64,000 nt of DNA from Dyadobacter tibetensis Y620-1 (GCF_000566685.1 NZ_AZQN01000009.1:1-64000), one strand, 5' to 3'; positions 55,518 to 64,000 are shown, counted from the stretch's first letter. Program-made: numbers and translations. Notes: generated by a model not told the origin, from the letters alone.

Positions 55518-55594
55518 TAATTTCAACTATCTATTGAGCATACTCTCAAGCCTTCTCTCAAAAGAGCGGGCCCCTAAACCAAAATCATAAAAAC

Positions 55595-56965
55595 ATGAAT
55601 AAAACCGTCGTGATCGATGTGGTAGGGCTAAGTGCCAACCTAATCGGAGAGCATACGCCATTTTTGACGGCATATTTAAAGAATCGGTATATGACCCCCA
55701 TCAAACCCCTGCTCCCCGCGGTAACAACCAGTGTACAGAGTACTTATATAACCGGAAAATGGCCCTCAGAGCACGGCATCGTTGGTAATGGCTGGTATGA
55801 TCATGATGACGCAGAAATTAAATTTTGGAAACAGTCTAACCATTTGGTTCAGGCTGACAAAATTTGGGATAAAGCGAAACAATTAGACCCCAGTTTTACC
55901 TGTTCAAAAATGTTTTGGTGGTATAATATGTACTCCACTGCCGACTATTCGGTTACGCCCCGCCCACAATATCATTCAGATGGAGTGAAAGCACCCGATT
56001 GTTACGCCTACCCTGCCAGCCTGCGGGATGAGCTGCAATCCACCTTCGGACAATTCCCGCTCTTTAGTTTCTGGGGACCGAATGCAAATATCGAATCGTC
56101 ACAATGGATCGCTGACGCTTCTCTCTACGTGGACAAGAAACACGACCCTACCCTTACGCTGATTTACCTCCCGCATTTGGATTATTGCCTGCAGAAGTAT
56201 GGACCTGACTTTTCAAAAATCCAGAAGGAGCTTACTGAAATTGACGGGTTGATCAAGCAATTGGTAACCCATTATGAACATCAGCAGGCGGAGATTATTC
56301 TGCTTTCAGAATATGGCATACAACCCGTTGACCGCCCCATTCATATCAACAGAATTTTACGGAATGAGGGTCAAATCGCCGTGCGACATGAACGCTGGTA
56401 CGAGTTACTAGATGCGGGAGCCTCAAAGGCTTTTGCAGTCTCCGACCATCAGGTAGCCCATGTATATTTCAATGACCCCAGCGAACAAGACCGAATTGAG
56501 GAAATATTACAGCAGACACCCGGGGTCGCAATGGTCCTCGACAAAACAGAACAACAGGCACATCATATCGACCATACACGATCGGGAGACTTGGTAGTGG
56601 TGGCCAAGGCCAATAGCTGGTTTACTTATTATTACTGGCTAGATGACAAGCTCGCCCCTGATTATGCCCCCTTAGTCGACATCCATAGAAAACCAGGATA
56701 CGATCCGGTAGAAATGTTTATGGATCCCAAAAACCCATTTATAAAACTTAGAGCAGGGTATAAATTGGCAAGAAAAAAATTGGGCTTCCGATATCTCATG
56801 GATTTAATCCCCCTTGACGCCAGCCTAATCAAGGGATCTCATGGATCCATTGATACACCTAAAGAGTACTATCCGGTATTGATTAGTAGCCAACCCAGCG
56901 ACACCGCTGCTATCTGCCCAACCCAGGTGTACGATCTGATATGGAAAAGTCTGACCCGAGAATAA
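55595..56965 (+). CDS. eboF: EboF, nucleotide pyrophosphatase/phosphodiesterase-like protein
   Basis: The 456-residue protein has the alkaline-phosphatase superfamily fold. The nucleophile is a Thr in PAVTTSVQSTY, with metal ligands at VIDVVG (Asp 8), YLPHLDYCLQKYG (Asp and His) and a further His at IDHTRSGDL. The usual S-D-H-G metal motif reads SEYG here (about 232), a change that may be typical for EboF but deserves checking. It closes the ebo operon; the following gene is on the other strand. Confidence 0.88.
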   Translation: MNKTVVIDVVGLSANLIGEHTPFLTAYLKNRYMTPIKPLLPAVTTSVQSTYITGKWPSEHGIVGNGWYDHDDAEIKFWKQSNHLVQADKIWDKAKQLDPSFTCSKMFWWYNMYSTADYSVTPRPQYHSDGVKAPDCYAYPASLRDELQSTFGQFPLFSFWGPNANIESSQWIADASLYVDKKHDPTLTLIYLPHLDYCLQKYGPDFSKIQKELTEIDGLIKQLVTHYEHQQAEIILLSEYGIQPVDRPIHINRILRNEGQIAVRHERWYELLDAGASKAFAVSDHQVAHVYFNDPSEQDRIEEILQQTPGVAMVLDKTEQQAHHIDHTRSGDLVVVAKANSWFTYYYWLDDKLAPDYAPLVDIHRKPGYDPVEMFMDPKNPFIKLRAGYKLARKKLGFRYLMDLIPLDASLIKGSHGSIDTPKEYYPVLISSQPSDTAAICPTQVYDLIWKSLTRE

Positions 56966-57015
56966 TCTTAAGGATTCTAATCCTGGCCACTACAGCCCCC
57001 AGTCCCCTGTAGTGG

Positions 57016-57498
57016 TCAGAAATGTCCCCAAAGGCCAATGATAGCATAGACGATCATGGCCAGGCAAAGTAGAACCTGCACCAGCACCCCGGTAAGGAAA
57101 CCGATGAGAGAACCTACTGCTGCTCGGGTGGCAGGCTTAAGAGGAAGCCCAGCTAACAGTTCTCCAGCCAGGGCACCTAAAAAGGTACCGACGACCAAAC
57201 CTATTCCTGGCAGTACCACAATACCCAACAACATTCCTACGACAGCTCCTACAGCCCCGTACCGCGTACCTCCAAAACGTTGTGTCCCCCAGATAGGGAG
57301 GTAAAAATCCAGTACGGCCATACCAACCGACAAAATGCCGAAGGTCACTAGCCAAGTGGAAGTGAAATGCGTGTAGCTAGAAATATGCAGTAAAATAAGG
57401 CCGGCAAAGCTTAAACCGGGGCCAGGAACGGGCAAAATTGCGCCTGCCAACCCAACCACCAGGCAGAGGCCTCCAATCAATAATAAAAAAATATCCAT
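57016..57498 (-). CDS. DUF456 membrane protein
   Basis: I start at the ATG complementary to 57496-57498 (MDIFLLLIGG), the first helix; a nine-codon longer frame is possible. The 160-residue protein has four to five hydrophobic segments and the Gly-rich DUF456 pattern (LVVGLAGAILPVPGPGLSFAGL, GAVVGMLLGIVVLPGIGLVVG, GTFLGALAGELLAG). The family is uncharacterised. It lies between eboF and the saccharopine-dehydrogenase-like gene, facing the operon. Confidence 0.92.
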   Translation of the reverse strand: MDIFLLLIGGLCLVVGLAGAILPVPGPGLSFAGLILLHISSYTHFTSTWLVTFGILSVGMAVLDFYLPIWGTQRFGGTRYGAVGAVVGMLLGIVVLPGIGLVVGTFLGALAGELLAGLPLKPATRAAVGSLIGFLTGVLVQVLLCLAMIVYAIIGLWGHF

Positions 57499-57550
57499 AT
57501 TACGTTTTGAGTATTTATCGATCAAATAACGAAAAAACAGTGGGTCGTCC

Positions 57551-57558
57551 TATCTTTG
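57551..57558 (+). promoter_or_regulatory. Bacteroidota-type -7 promoter element
   Basis: TATCTTTG followed by CAC matches the TAnnTTTG consensus, 70 bp before the start of the saccharopine-dehydrogenase-like gene. The -33 TTTG box is weak. Confidence 0.55.
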
Positions 57559-57627
57559 CACAATATTTGCAGGGACTTAGTCGAAAAGCATAATAGAAAT
57601 TATAATTCAACAAAATAGATCAAAAGG

Positions 57628-58839
57628 ATGTCGAAAGTACTCATCATTGGTGCCGGTGGCGTAGGTAGCGTGGTAGCCCATAAATGTGCGATGAATAGCC
57701 AGGTTTTTACCGAAATTATGCTGGCGAGCCGTACCCAATCAAAGTGTGATAAAATTGCCGCGGAAATCAAGGAGATGCATGGAATTAGCATCCAGACTGG
57801 GCAGGTAGATGCTGATATTGTTGCGGAGACGGTTCAGCTGATCGAGAAGTTTCGCCCGGCGTTGCTCATCAATGTAGCTCTTCCGTACCAAGATCTCACC
57901 CTCATGGAGGCCTGCCTGGCTACTGGCATTCACTACATGGATACCGCCAACTATGAACCCAAAGACGTAGCTAAATTTGAATATAGCTGGCAGTGGGCAT
58001 ACCAGCAGCGCTTTCAGGAAGCTGGACTGATGGCTCTTCTAGGTTGTGGCTTCGATCCGGGCGTTACTCAGGTCTTTACCGCCTATGCCAATAAACATCA
58101 TTTTGATGAAATGCACTATCTGGATATCATTGATTGTAATGCTGGGGATCATGGAAAAGCTTTTGCTACCAATTTCAACCCCGAGATAAATATCCGAGAA
58201 ATTACTCAGCCAGGCAGGTATTGGGAAAATGGAGAGTGGGTAGAAATTCCCGCTATGTCAATTCATAAACCCATTGATTATCCTAATATCGGACCCAAGG
58301 AAAGCTATGTTTTGTACCATGAAGAACTCGAGTCTCTGGTAAAACATTTCCCGACCTTAAAACGTGCTCGCTTTTGGATGACTTTTGGACAGCAGTACAT
58401 CACCCACCTCAATGTTTTAGAAAATGTGGGAATGACTAGTATTAAGCCTATCAAATTCCAAGGGATGGACATCGTCCCCCTGGAGTTTCTTAAAGCCGTA
58501 TTACCCGCTCCGGATAGCTTAGGTGAAAACTATTCCGGCCAGACTTCCATCGGTTGTCAGATTAAAGGCATAGCCAATTCTGAGGAAAAAACATATTATG
58601 TATGGAATAATTGCCACCATGCCGACTGCTACAAAGAGGTACGCGCTCAGGCAGTTAGCTATACTACAGGGGTACCGGCTATGATTGGTGCCATGTTGAT
58701 GCTGACCAATTCCGAATGGATGAAACCCGGAGTTTGGAACTGCGAGCAACTTAATCCAGATCCATTTATGGAACAACTTAATGTTCAAGGACTGCCCTGG
58801 AACGAAGTTATAAATGGCACCCTGCCTCACGAATACTAG
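57628..58839 (+). CDS. Saccharopine-dehydrogenase-family protein, probably carboxynorspermidine synthase
   Basis: The 403-residue NAD(P)-dependent enzyme has the Rossmann motif IIGAGGVGSVVAHK and a characteristic GCGFDPGVTQVF (about 140). By sequence type it belongs with carboxynorspermidine synthase/saccharopine dehydrogenase, which condenses a diamine with aspartate semialdehyde in polyamine synthesis. A dedicated promoter and a terminator at 58854-58906 make it a single unit, separated from the ebo operon only by the DUF456 gene. Confidence 0.9.
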   Translation: MSKVLIIGAGGVGSVVAHKCAMNSQVFTEIMLASRTQSKCDKIAAEIKEMHGISIQTGQVDADIVAETVQLIEKFRPALLINVALPYQDLTLMEACLATGIHYMDTANYEPKDVAKFEYSWQWAYQQRFQEAGLMALLGCGFDPGVTQVFTAYANKHHFDEMHYLDIIDCNAGDHGKAFATNFNPEINIREITQPGRYWENGEWVEIPAMSIHKPIDYPNIGPKESYVLYHEELESLVKHFPTLKRARFWMTFGQQYITHLNVLENVGMTSIKPIKFQGMDIVPLEFLKAVLPAPDSLGENYSGQTSIGCQIKGIANSEEKTYYVWNNCHHADCYKEVRAQAVSYTTGVPAMIGAMLMLTNSEWMKPGVWNCEQLNPDPFMEQLNVQGLPWNEVINGTLPHEY

Positions 58840-58853
58840 AATTTTTTTATTAT

Positions 58854-58906
58854 AAAAAAAACCTTTCCATCAGCACGACGCAAGTCTGTATGGAAAGGTT
58901 TTTTTT
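58854..58906. terminator. Terminator after the saccharopine-dehydrogenase-like gene
   Basis: About 16 bp of stem (A-run plus ACCTTTCCAT to 58870, pairing with 58890-58906), 19-base loop, T-tract after it. Also usable by the convergent miaA gene. Confidence 0.85.
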
Positions 58907-58920
58907 GTTGAAGCCAAAGT

Positions 58921-59850
58921 CTACCTGTCTCTCCCATCAGTCATGGCCGACTCAACAAAAGATTGTATTCCTTTCCAGTCATCGGGGTTGAAAAAGGTGA
59001 ATGCCCCCTGATGTCTAAACCAGGTAAGTTGGCGTTTGGCGTAACGACGACTATTTTGTTTGAGTAACCGCACCATTTCAGAATAATCGTAGGCACCATC
59101 CAAATACTCATATACCTCCTTATAGCCCACCGTTTGGAGGGCATGCTGCGAGCGGTAAGCTTCCAGTGCCTTGGCTTCATCGACTAAACCGTTTTGAAGC
59201 ATAATATCCATTCTTTGATCAATGCGTTGATATAATTCTGCCCTGTCTCGATCCAACGCTAGACAAATGGGGATAAAAGGACGTTTTTTATTAATTTTCT
59301 GTTGAAAAAAAGAAATAGGCTGCCCCACGGTATGGTATACCTCCAATGCACGAATTACCCTCTGCGGGTTATGAAATTCCTTAGTAAGGGCAAAGACCGG
59401 ATCTATACTGCTAATTTCTTTTTGTAGAACTTCAAGACCTTCATCTCGCAGTCGTAAAGTTAATGCTTCCCGCAGTCCTACTGCAGGAGAGGGAAGTTCG
59501 TCAAGGCCTTCCAAAATTGCTTTGATATAAAAGCCAGAGCCTCCTACCATTACCACCGAATCGTATACAGCGAAAAGTTGCTCAAGTTTCTCCAGAGCCC
59601 CCCGTTCAAAATCTCCGGCACTATATTGATCCCAAATATGATGAGAGTTAATAAAATGATGAGGTACCGCAGCTAATTCCCCGGCTTCCGGTTTGGCAGT
59701 ACCTATTTCTAACTCTTTAAAGAATTGTCGGGAGTCTGCCGATATTATCTCCGTTTGCAGGTGTTGGGCTAGCTTTATGGCCAATGTCGTTTTCCCCACT
59801 GCCGTTGGGCCCGCAATGGTGATCAGGTATTTTCCTTTTCTATTTGGCAT
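58921..59850 (-). CDS. miaA: tRNA dimethylallyltransferase
   Basis: The 309-residue enzyme prenylates A37 of tRNAs reading UNN codons. The P-loop GPTAVGKTT (14-22), the DSRQFF substrate motif (about 40) and later motifs GGSGFYIKAILEG and NPQRVIRALEV are present; the length matches the family. It is divergent from the DUF4230 gene and ends at a terminator shared with the convergent enzyme gene. Confidence 0.95.
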   Translation of the reverse strand: MPNRKGKYLITIAGPTAVGKTTLAIKLAQHLQTEIISADSRQFFKELEIGTAKPEAGELAAVPHHFINSHHIWDQYSAGDFERGALEKLEQLFAVYDSVVMVGGSGFYIKAILEGLDELPSPAVGLREALTLRLRDEGLEVLQKEISSIDPVFALTKEFHNPQRVIRALEVYHTVGQPISFFQQKINKKRPFIPICLALDRDRAELYQRIDQRMDIMLQNGLVDEAKALEAYRSQHALQTVGYKEVYEYLDGAYDYSEMVRLLKQNSRRYAKRQLTWFRHQGAFTFFNPDDWKGIQSFVESAMTDGRDR

Positions 59851-59895
59851 TTTGCACTTTTTATTTCAACTTTATTCAACACAAAAATAAATATC

Positions 59896-60567
59896 ATGGA
59901 TGCTAATTCATTATTTTTTTTCATTCTCGCACTATTTATCGGTGCGGGAGGGGGTATATTATTGTACAACCGGATATTCGGGGCTAATTCTACCAAAGAA
60001 GTCTCTACAACGGAGTCCACGGTTTTGCTAGAAAGTATAGAAAAGGTCTTTAAAGTGGTAATGGCAGAAGGCTATTTTACCGAAATCTATAATTACCAAC
60101 ACGACAAGAATATCTGGAATCTGATAAAGGACAAGAAAAAAGCGCTGATAATTGCCAAAGCTAAGGTTTTAGTGGGCTATGATTTCGCTAAAATGCGATT
60201 CCATTTTTCGGAGGAGGATCGTAAAATGATCATCGATTACTTTCCTGACCCAGAAATACTATCTATGGATACCGATTACAAATTTTACGATATAGAACAA
60301 GGTTGGCTCAACCGTTTTCAGTCCGACGACTACACGGCCATCCTAAATGAGGCAAAACAAACGATGAACGAAAAAGCACTGGAAAGTGACCTTCCCCGTA
60401 TTGCAACCAACCAGGTTCATCTGATGATGTTTCAGCTGGCAGCCACTATGAACTGGAAAATAGACCTCGAACTTCCTGAGGGTAATGAATCGCGACTCGG
60501 TGAGATAGGGAAATACCATCCTACTGATGCACGCATCAATAATTTAAAAATAGAGGACAATACCTGA
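59896..60567 (+). CDS. DUF4230-family membrane-anchored protein
   Basis: The 223-residue protein has one N-terminal membrane helix (about 6-26) and the DUF4230 domain (about 48-200: EKVFKVVMAEGYFTEIYNYQ, KKALIIAKAKVLVGYDF, PDPEILSMDTDYKFYDIEQG). The family is common in bacteria and is without known activity. It starts 45 bp from miaA in the divergent direction. Confidence 0.9.
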   Translation: MDANSLFFFILALFIGAGGGILLYNRIFGANSTKEVSTTESTVLLESIEKVFKVVMAEGYFTEIYNYQHDKNIWNLIKDKKKALIIAKAKVLVGYDFAKMRFHFSEEDRKMIIDYFPDPEILSMDTDYKFYDIEQGWLNRFQSDDYTAILNEAKQTMNEKALESDLPRIATNQVHLMMFQLAATMNWKIDLELPEGNESRLGEIGKYHPTDARINNLKIEDNT

Positions 60568-60683
60568 TCTTTTTATCTATTTTTAGTATAAATTGTAAAG
60601 CAGTCAACCTTTTGCCAGCGATTGGCGTATAATAATTCGACGAGTACACCTTATCACCTTTTTAAACCTAAATCAAAAACAGC

Positions 60684-61280
60684 ATGTTAAAAAAATTATC
60701 GTATTTTCTCGCACTAGCATTTTTAATCAGCTTTATGGCCTGCAAGGGTGACCAGGGAGACGTTGGACCTCAAGGTGAACAAGGAGTTGCAGGGCCCGCC
60801 GGCCCAGCAGGTCCAGCAGGCCCTGCTGGGGAGGACGGCAGTGGCTCTATTCCCTTACTCCTGTCTACCGGAGTCGATTCCACCTTCGAGGATGGAAATT
60901 ATTATCTGGAATTACAGGATCTGAACGCCGAAGCCATTAGTGTGCTGGACAAATCCGCCGTATTGGTATACATTAAAAGCGGAGGGGCTTATTGGCCTCT
61001 ACCTGGCATCGTTCAGTTTGGTCAAAGCCTTAGCGACTTCAAATTCGTTTATGGAATCCAGAATACTACCTTCTTCGTTGACTTGTACCAGTATGACTGG
61101 TCCGAGCAACAGGAAACGCCTCCATTCCGGAAATTTCAGGATGTCCGCGTTATCATCATGCCTACTCAGGAACTAGCACGCCAGAATTTGGAAATAGACT
61201 TTAAGAATTACGAAGAGGTAGTGGAAAAACTCGGTTTAAATACTACTAATATCGGACGGTTGACCCGGAAGGTTAAATAA
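60684..61280 (+). CDS. Collagen-like repeat lipoprotein
   Basis: The 198-residue lipoprotein (lipobox FMAC, Cys 20) carries eleven consecutive G-X-Y triplets at residues 22-54 (pattern GPQ, GEQ, GPA repeated), enough for a short collagen-like triple helix, then a beta-rich domain of about 140 residues (STFEDGNYYLELQDLN). Such proteins sit on the surface as trimers; the function is unknown. A strong terminator follows. Confidence 0.88.
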   Translation: MLKKLSYFLALAFLISFMACKGDQGDVGPQGEQGVAGPAGPAGPAGPAGEDGSGSIPLLLSTGVDSTFEDGNYYLELQDLNAEAISVLDKSAVLVYIKSGGAYWPLPGIVQFGQSLSDFKFVYGIQNTTFFVDLYQYDWSEQQETPPFRKFQDVRVIIMPTQELARQNLEIDFKNYEEVVEKLGLNTTNIGRLTRKVK

Positions 61281-61301
61281 ATACTGCGTAATAGCACCAT
61301 A

Positions 61302-61341
61302 AAAAAGCTGGTCGGAAGAAATATCTTCCGACCAGCTTTTT
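61302..61341. terminator. Strong bidirectional terminator
   Basis: An 18-bp perfect stem (61302-61319 with 61324-61341) with a four-base loop AATA, A- and T-tracts on the outside. It separates the convergent collagen-like gene and ychF. Confidence 0.9.
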
Positions 61342-61371
61342 ATATATAACAGATATACCTAAAAATCCCCT

Positions 61372-62472
61372 TTATACATTAAAACGGAAATGCATGATAT
61401 CCCCATCGGCAACTACGTATTCCTTACCTTCTACCGACATTTTACCAGCTTCTTTTACGCCGGCTTCATTTTTATACTTCTCAAAGTCGGCCAGTTTAAT
61501 TACTTCTGCCCTAATAAATCCTTTTTCAAAATCAGAGTGAATAACACCAGCCGCCTTAGGGGCTTTCCAGCCTTTTTCGATGGTCCAGGCGCGAACTTCC
61601 TTCACCCCTGCAGTGAAATAGGTGATTAGGTTCAGCAGGCTGTAAGACGCTCTGATGAGTTTGCTCAAGCCCGACTCTTTTAGCCCATATTCAGATAAAA
61701 ACATTTCATGTTCCTCTTCGTCTTCAATCTCAGCGATTTGAGATTCGATTGCGGCACAAAGAACAATCACTTCGGCCCCCTCATGCTTCACGGCTTCGCG
61801 TAGCTTCTCCGAATATTCATTTCCAGTAAGCATTGCCGATTCATCTACATTCGCAACATAGAGTACGGGCTTGGCAGTAAGTAACTGAATATCACCTATA
61901 GCAGCCTCTTTAAGCTCTGCATCTACCTCGAGACTTCGTGCATTTTGTCCCGATTCTAATACAGCTTTATATTGTTTAAGGACTTCGAGCTCCGATTTGG
62001 ACTTTGCATCTCCCGTACGGGCTGCTTTTTCCAGTTTTTGCATTTTTTTCTCTACCGATTCCAAGTCTTTCAATTGAAGTTCGGCGTCGATAATTTCTTT
62101 GTCAAAAACTGGGTCCACCCGCCCTTCTACATGGACAACATTCTCATCCTGAAAACAGCGTACTACATGAACGATGGCATCTACTTCTCGAATATTGGCA
62201 AGAAATTTATTTCCTAATCCCGCACCCTGACTAGCACCTTTAACCAATCCAGCGATATCTACGAATTCCATTATGGTTGGAATGACTTTCTGAGGCTTTA
62301 CCAGGGTCGTCAAAATTTCTAAACGTTCATCCGGAACGGTTACCACCCCTACGTTAGGCTCGATGGTACAAAAAGGATAGTTAGCAGCTTCGGCTATACC
62401 CGTTGAAATCGCATTAAATAGTGTTGACTTACCTACATTGGGTAGTCCAACAATCCCACATTGAAGACTCAT
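61372..62472 (-). CDS. ychF: Redox-regulated ATPase YchF
   Basis: The 366-residue P-loop protein belongs to the Obg-related GTPase group but prefers ATP. G1 is GLPNVGKST (9-17), the switch region DIAGLVKGASQGAGLGNKFL is present, and the G4 motif reads VANVDES as in YchF (not NKxD). The C-terminal TGS domain (RAWTIEKGWKAPKAAGVIHSDFEKGFIRAEV) completes it. YchF takes part in translation start selection and stress response. Confidence 0.96.
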   Translation of the reverse strand: MSLQCGIVGLPNVGKSTLFNAISTGIAEAANYPFCTIEPNVGVVTVPDERLEILTTLVKPQKVIPTIMEFVDIAGLVKGASQGAGLGNKFLANIREVDAIVHVVRCFQDENVVHVEGRVDPVFDKEIIDAELQLKDLESVEKKMQKLEKAARTGDAKSKSELEVLKQYKAVLESGQNARSLEVDAELKEAAIGDIQLLTAKPVLYVANVDESAMLTGNEYSEKLREAVKHEGAEVIVLCAAIESQIAEIEDEEEHEMFLSEYGLKESGLSKLIRASYSLLNLITYFTAGVKEVRAWTIEKGWKAPKAAGVIHSDFEKGFIRAEVIKLADFEKYKNEAGVKEAGKMSVEGKEYVVADGDIMHFRFNV

Positions 62473-62651
62473 TTATTGAAGCAAAAGATATTACAATTTA
62501 TTTTATTGGTATGAAATACCATACCGAAAGGCAAAATTAATCAAAGTCGGGCAGTAATCCCCAGAATAATAAAGCTAAATGCAGGGGCAAAACCAAAAGC
62601 CTTCGGAGACTCTTCCAAAGGCCAATATTAGTCCGTAATTAAGCTAAATGA

Positions 62652-62972
62652 TTAGTCCCATTTAAGGTCGGACTCTCCAATTATATTATATTCTTCCGGC
62701 TTCGATTCGAACTGAGTAAAGTCTACTTCCGGCATGAGCTCAGTCTTAACATGATCTACAGCATCCTTTAAAGCCTCTGCAAACTTATCGAAGTCCTCTT
62801 TATACAAAAACATTTTATGCTTTTCGTAAGTGAAGCCGTCTCCCTGAGGATGGCGTCGACTTTCGGTTATCGTCAAATAGTAATCATTTGACCTTGTCGA
62901 CCGAACGTCAAAGAAGTAGGTCCGTTTTCCTGCCCTTACTCTTTTGGAGTAGATTTGCTCTCTGTCTTCCAC
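62652..62972 (-). CDS. PUR-family DNA/RNA-binding protein (DUF3276)
   Basis: The 106-residue protein matches the bacterial PUR-alpha-like family: IYSKRVRAGKRTYFFDVRSTRSNDYYLTITESRR near the N-terminus and FDKFAEALKDAVDHV as the helix. These small dimers bind single-stranded nucleic acids. It is a single gene with no clear regulatory site seen. Confidence 0.94.
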   Translation of the reverse strand: MEDREQIYSKRVRAGKRTYFFDVRSTRSNDYYLTITESRRHPQGDGFTYEKHKMFLYKEDFDKFAEALKDAVDHVKTELMPEVDFTQFESKPEEYNIIGESDLKWD

Positions 62973-63352
62973 TATTCTGGTTTTTTAAATAGGTTTTCGA
63001 ACGCTAAAATATAAAGTTTATTGCTTTGAACAAAAAAAGCCTTGGATATTAGGCATATAAATTACCGAATGGAGCCTAAAGATGATAAGCGGTTGAGCAC
63101 CCATTAAAAAACTGGATTTCTATCTCCTAAGCTCCATCATGCATAGCGGAGGCAGGGCTACTGAGGTCGGACACACCAGGTATTTACATTAAAATAGTAC
63201 CAAATCAAGAATTATATAATAAATTTGCAGGATAGCCAATAATTTAAAGTGTTTTAGAGTTATTCTGTTTCCATTATAGCAAGTACCTATTTGAGCCGTA
63301 CCAATGTATAAGCTCAAAGCATTTTAAAGATGTTTCACATAAATAGAACGCT
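62973..63352. other. Intergenic region upstream of the RlpA gene
   Basis: About 380 bp between divergent genes. It contains a possible -7 element TAAATTTG at 63220-63227, 126 bp before the RlpA start. Nothing else of note is visible. Confidence 0.45.
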
Positions 63353-63802
63353 ATGTTTAAATTTCGCTTGTTTCTCTGTGTAGGTATCCTTACGATCTGG
63401 TCGTTACAGGAATCATCGGCACAGGTAATGCTTGGAGCCATCCAGAAAGGCAGAGCCTCTTATTATGCTCCATCATTTCACGGCAAAAAAACCGCCTTTG
63501 GCGAAACCTTTAAAACAACGGAGCTTTCAGCAGCTCACCCCACCTATCCTCTCAATACCATGTTGGAAGTCACCAACTTGGACAATAATGAAAAAGTAGT
63601 CGTACGGGTTAATGATCGAGGTCCATTTGCTAAAAGCAGAATCATTGACTTAAGTAAAGAAGCCGCAAAGTTACTCGGTATCGTATCCAAAGGCGTGGCC
63701 AACGTGGCGGTTCGAGTAGTAGGTATGGAAGGCATGATTTTCTTAGGCATGCACGAAGATGCTGATGTAAAGACCGGCAAAATAATCTCCTTAGCTCCCT
63801 AA
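63353..63802 (+). CDS. RlpA-family septal ring lytic transglycosylase-like protein
   Basis: The 149-residue protein has a signal peptide (1-23) and the double-psi beta-barrel domain of RlpA: GRASYYAPSFHGKKTAFGETF, ELSAAHPTYPLNTMLEV and VRVNDRGPFAKSRIIDLSKEAAKLLG, including the catalytic-type Asp of NDRGPF. RlpA cleaves naked glycan strands at the division site; the SPOR domain is absent, as in other short family members. It lies just before the DUF58 gene. Confidence 0.93.
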   Translation: MFKFRLFLCVGILTIWSLQESSAQVMLGAIQKGRASYYAPSFHGKKTAFGETFKTTELSAAHPTYPLNTMLEVTNLDNNEKVVVRVNDRGPFAKSRIIDLSKEAAKLLGIVSKGVANVAVRVVGMEGMIFLGMHEDADVKTGKIISLAP

Positions 63803-63807
63803 AATAT

Positions 63808-64000
63808 ATGAAGCAGTTTAAGATGGATCTTAGCCAGATCAGAGCCTTTGGCAATCTGGAATTTCTGGCCCGACAGCTTGTCGAAGGATTCATCACGGGG
63901 TTGCACAAATCCCCTTTTCATGGATTTTCTGTGGAGTTTGCTGAGCATAAGCTATATAATGCAGGAGAGTCGACAAGATACATCGATTGGAAGGTATTGG
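63808..64000 (+). CDS. DUF58-family protein, N-terminal part (truncated by window edge)
   Basis: An ATG at 63808 opens a frame that runs to the right edge (about 64 residues). It contains LEFLARQLVEGFITGLHKSPFHGFSVEFAEH and STRYIDWKVL, the start of the DUF58 domain often encoded beside MoxR ATPases and von Willebrand-type proteins. An internal Met at 63823 is an alternative start. It begins six bases after the RlpA stop. Confidence 0.85.
   Translation, partial: MKQFKMDLSQIRAFGNLEFLARQLVEGFITGLHKSPFHGFSVEFAEHKLYNAGESTRYIDWKVL

Noticed and set aside
1..64000. tRNA, rRNA, prophage or integrase genes
   Set aside because: Looked for in intergenic spaces and among reading frames; none with supporting motifs was found.

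Overview
The window looks like a chromosomal piece of a Bacteroidota genome, most likely Cytophagales. The basis is gene content: a one-protein hybrid two-component regulator with Reg_prop/Y_Y_Y/AraC layout, a TonB-dependent receptor paired with a DUF4249 lipoprotein, DUF2911, DUF2853, DUF3276/PUR and DUF4230 proteins, fused SpmA-SpmB, and TATCTTTG-like -7 elements (the TAnnTTTG type). Ribosome binding sites are mostly weak, as is usual in the phylum. I found no tRNA, rRNA, CRISPR array, integrase or intact transposase.

Layout. 1-1258 is the N-terminal part of a repetitive secreted protein (minus strand). 1259-4108 is AT-rich with no convincing gene. 4109-9779 is a regulatory block: a hybrid sensor kinase/AraC protein and two LuxR-type regulators whose receiver domains lack the phospho-accepting Asp. 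10573-12496 holds a metallo-beta-lactamase-fold hydrolase, a divergent HxlR regulator and a CinA-type amidase. 12566-16382 is a tight minus-strand run: sulfatase, YHYH protein, MORN-type lipoprotein, Sco protein and a small secreted protein.

16383-18195 is a large repeat locus: ten 53-bp monomers in exact register, then four composite units of 191 or about 244 bp rich in stem-5/loop-3 hairpins. A shorter copy of the locus lies at about 24816-25570, together with a truncated copy of the sulfatase 5' end. Between the copies lie an acetyltransferase and a four-gene envelope cluster (lipoprotein, DsbA-like lipoprotein, DUF4249, TonB-dependent receptor). The first two of these genes each carry a single-base frameshift near the 5' end.

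25620-49912 is a mosaic of metabolism and envelope genes: rhamnosidase, cytochrome/FG-GAP protein, EamA transporter, HAD phosphatase, FabF, DEAD-box helicase, rhamnose mutarotase, sialidase-like protein, GpsA, an adaptor/TolC efflux pair, SpmAB, a pair of Tat-exported sugar-metabolism proteins, a subtilase and aminopeptidase P. 50146-56965 is a complete ebo operon (eboA-eboF), behind a 23-bp palindrome. The right end carries DUF456, a saccharopine-dehydrogenase-like enzyme, MiaA, DUF4230, a collagen-like lipoprotein, YchF, a PUR-family protein, RlpA and the start of a DUF58 protein.

The points most worth a second look are the two neighbouring frameshifts, the repeat locus and its 8.6-kb-distant duplicate, the ebo operon with its palindrome, and the two receiver domains without Asp.
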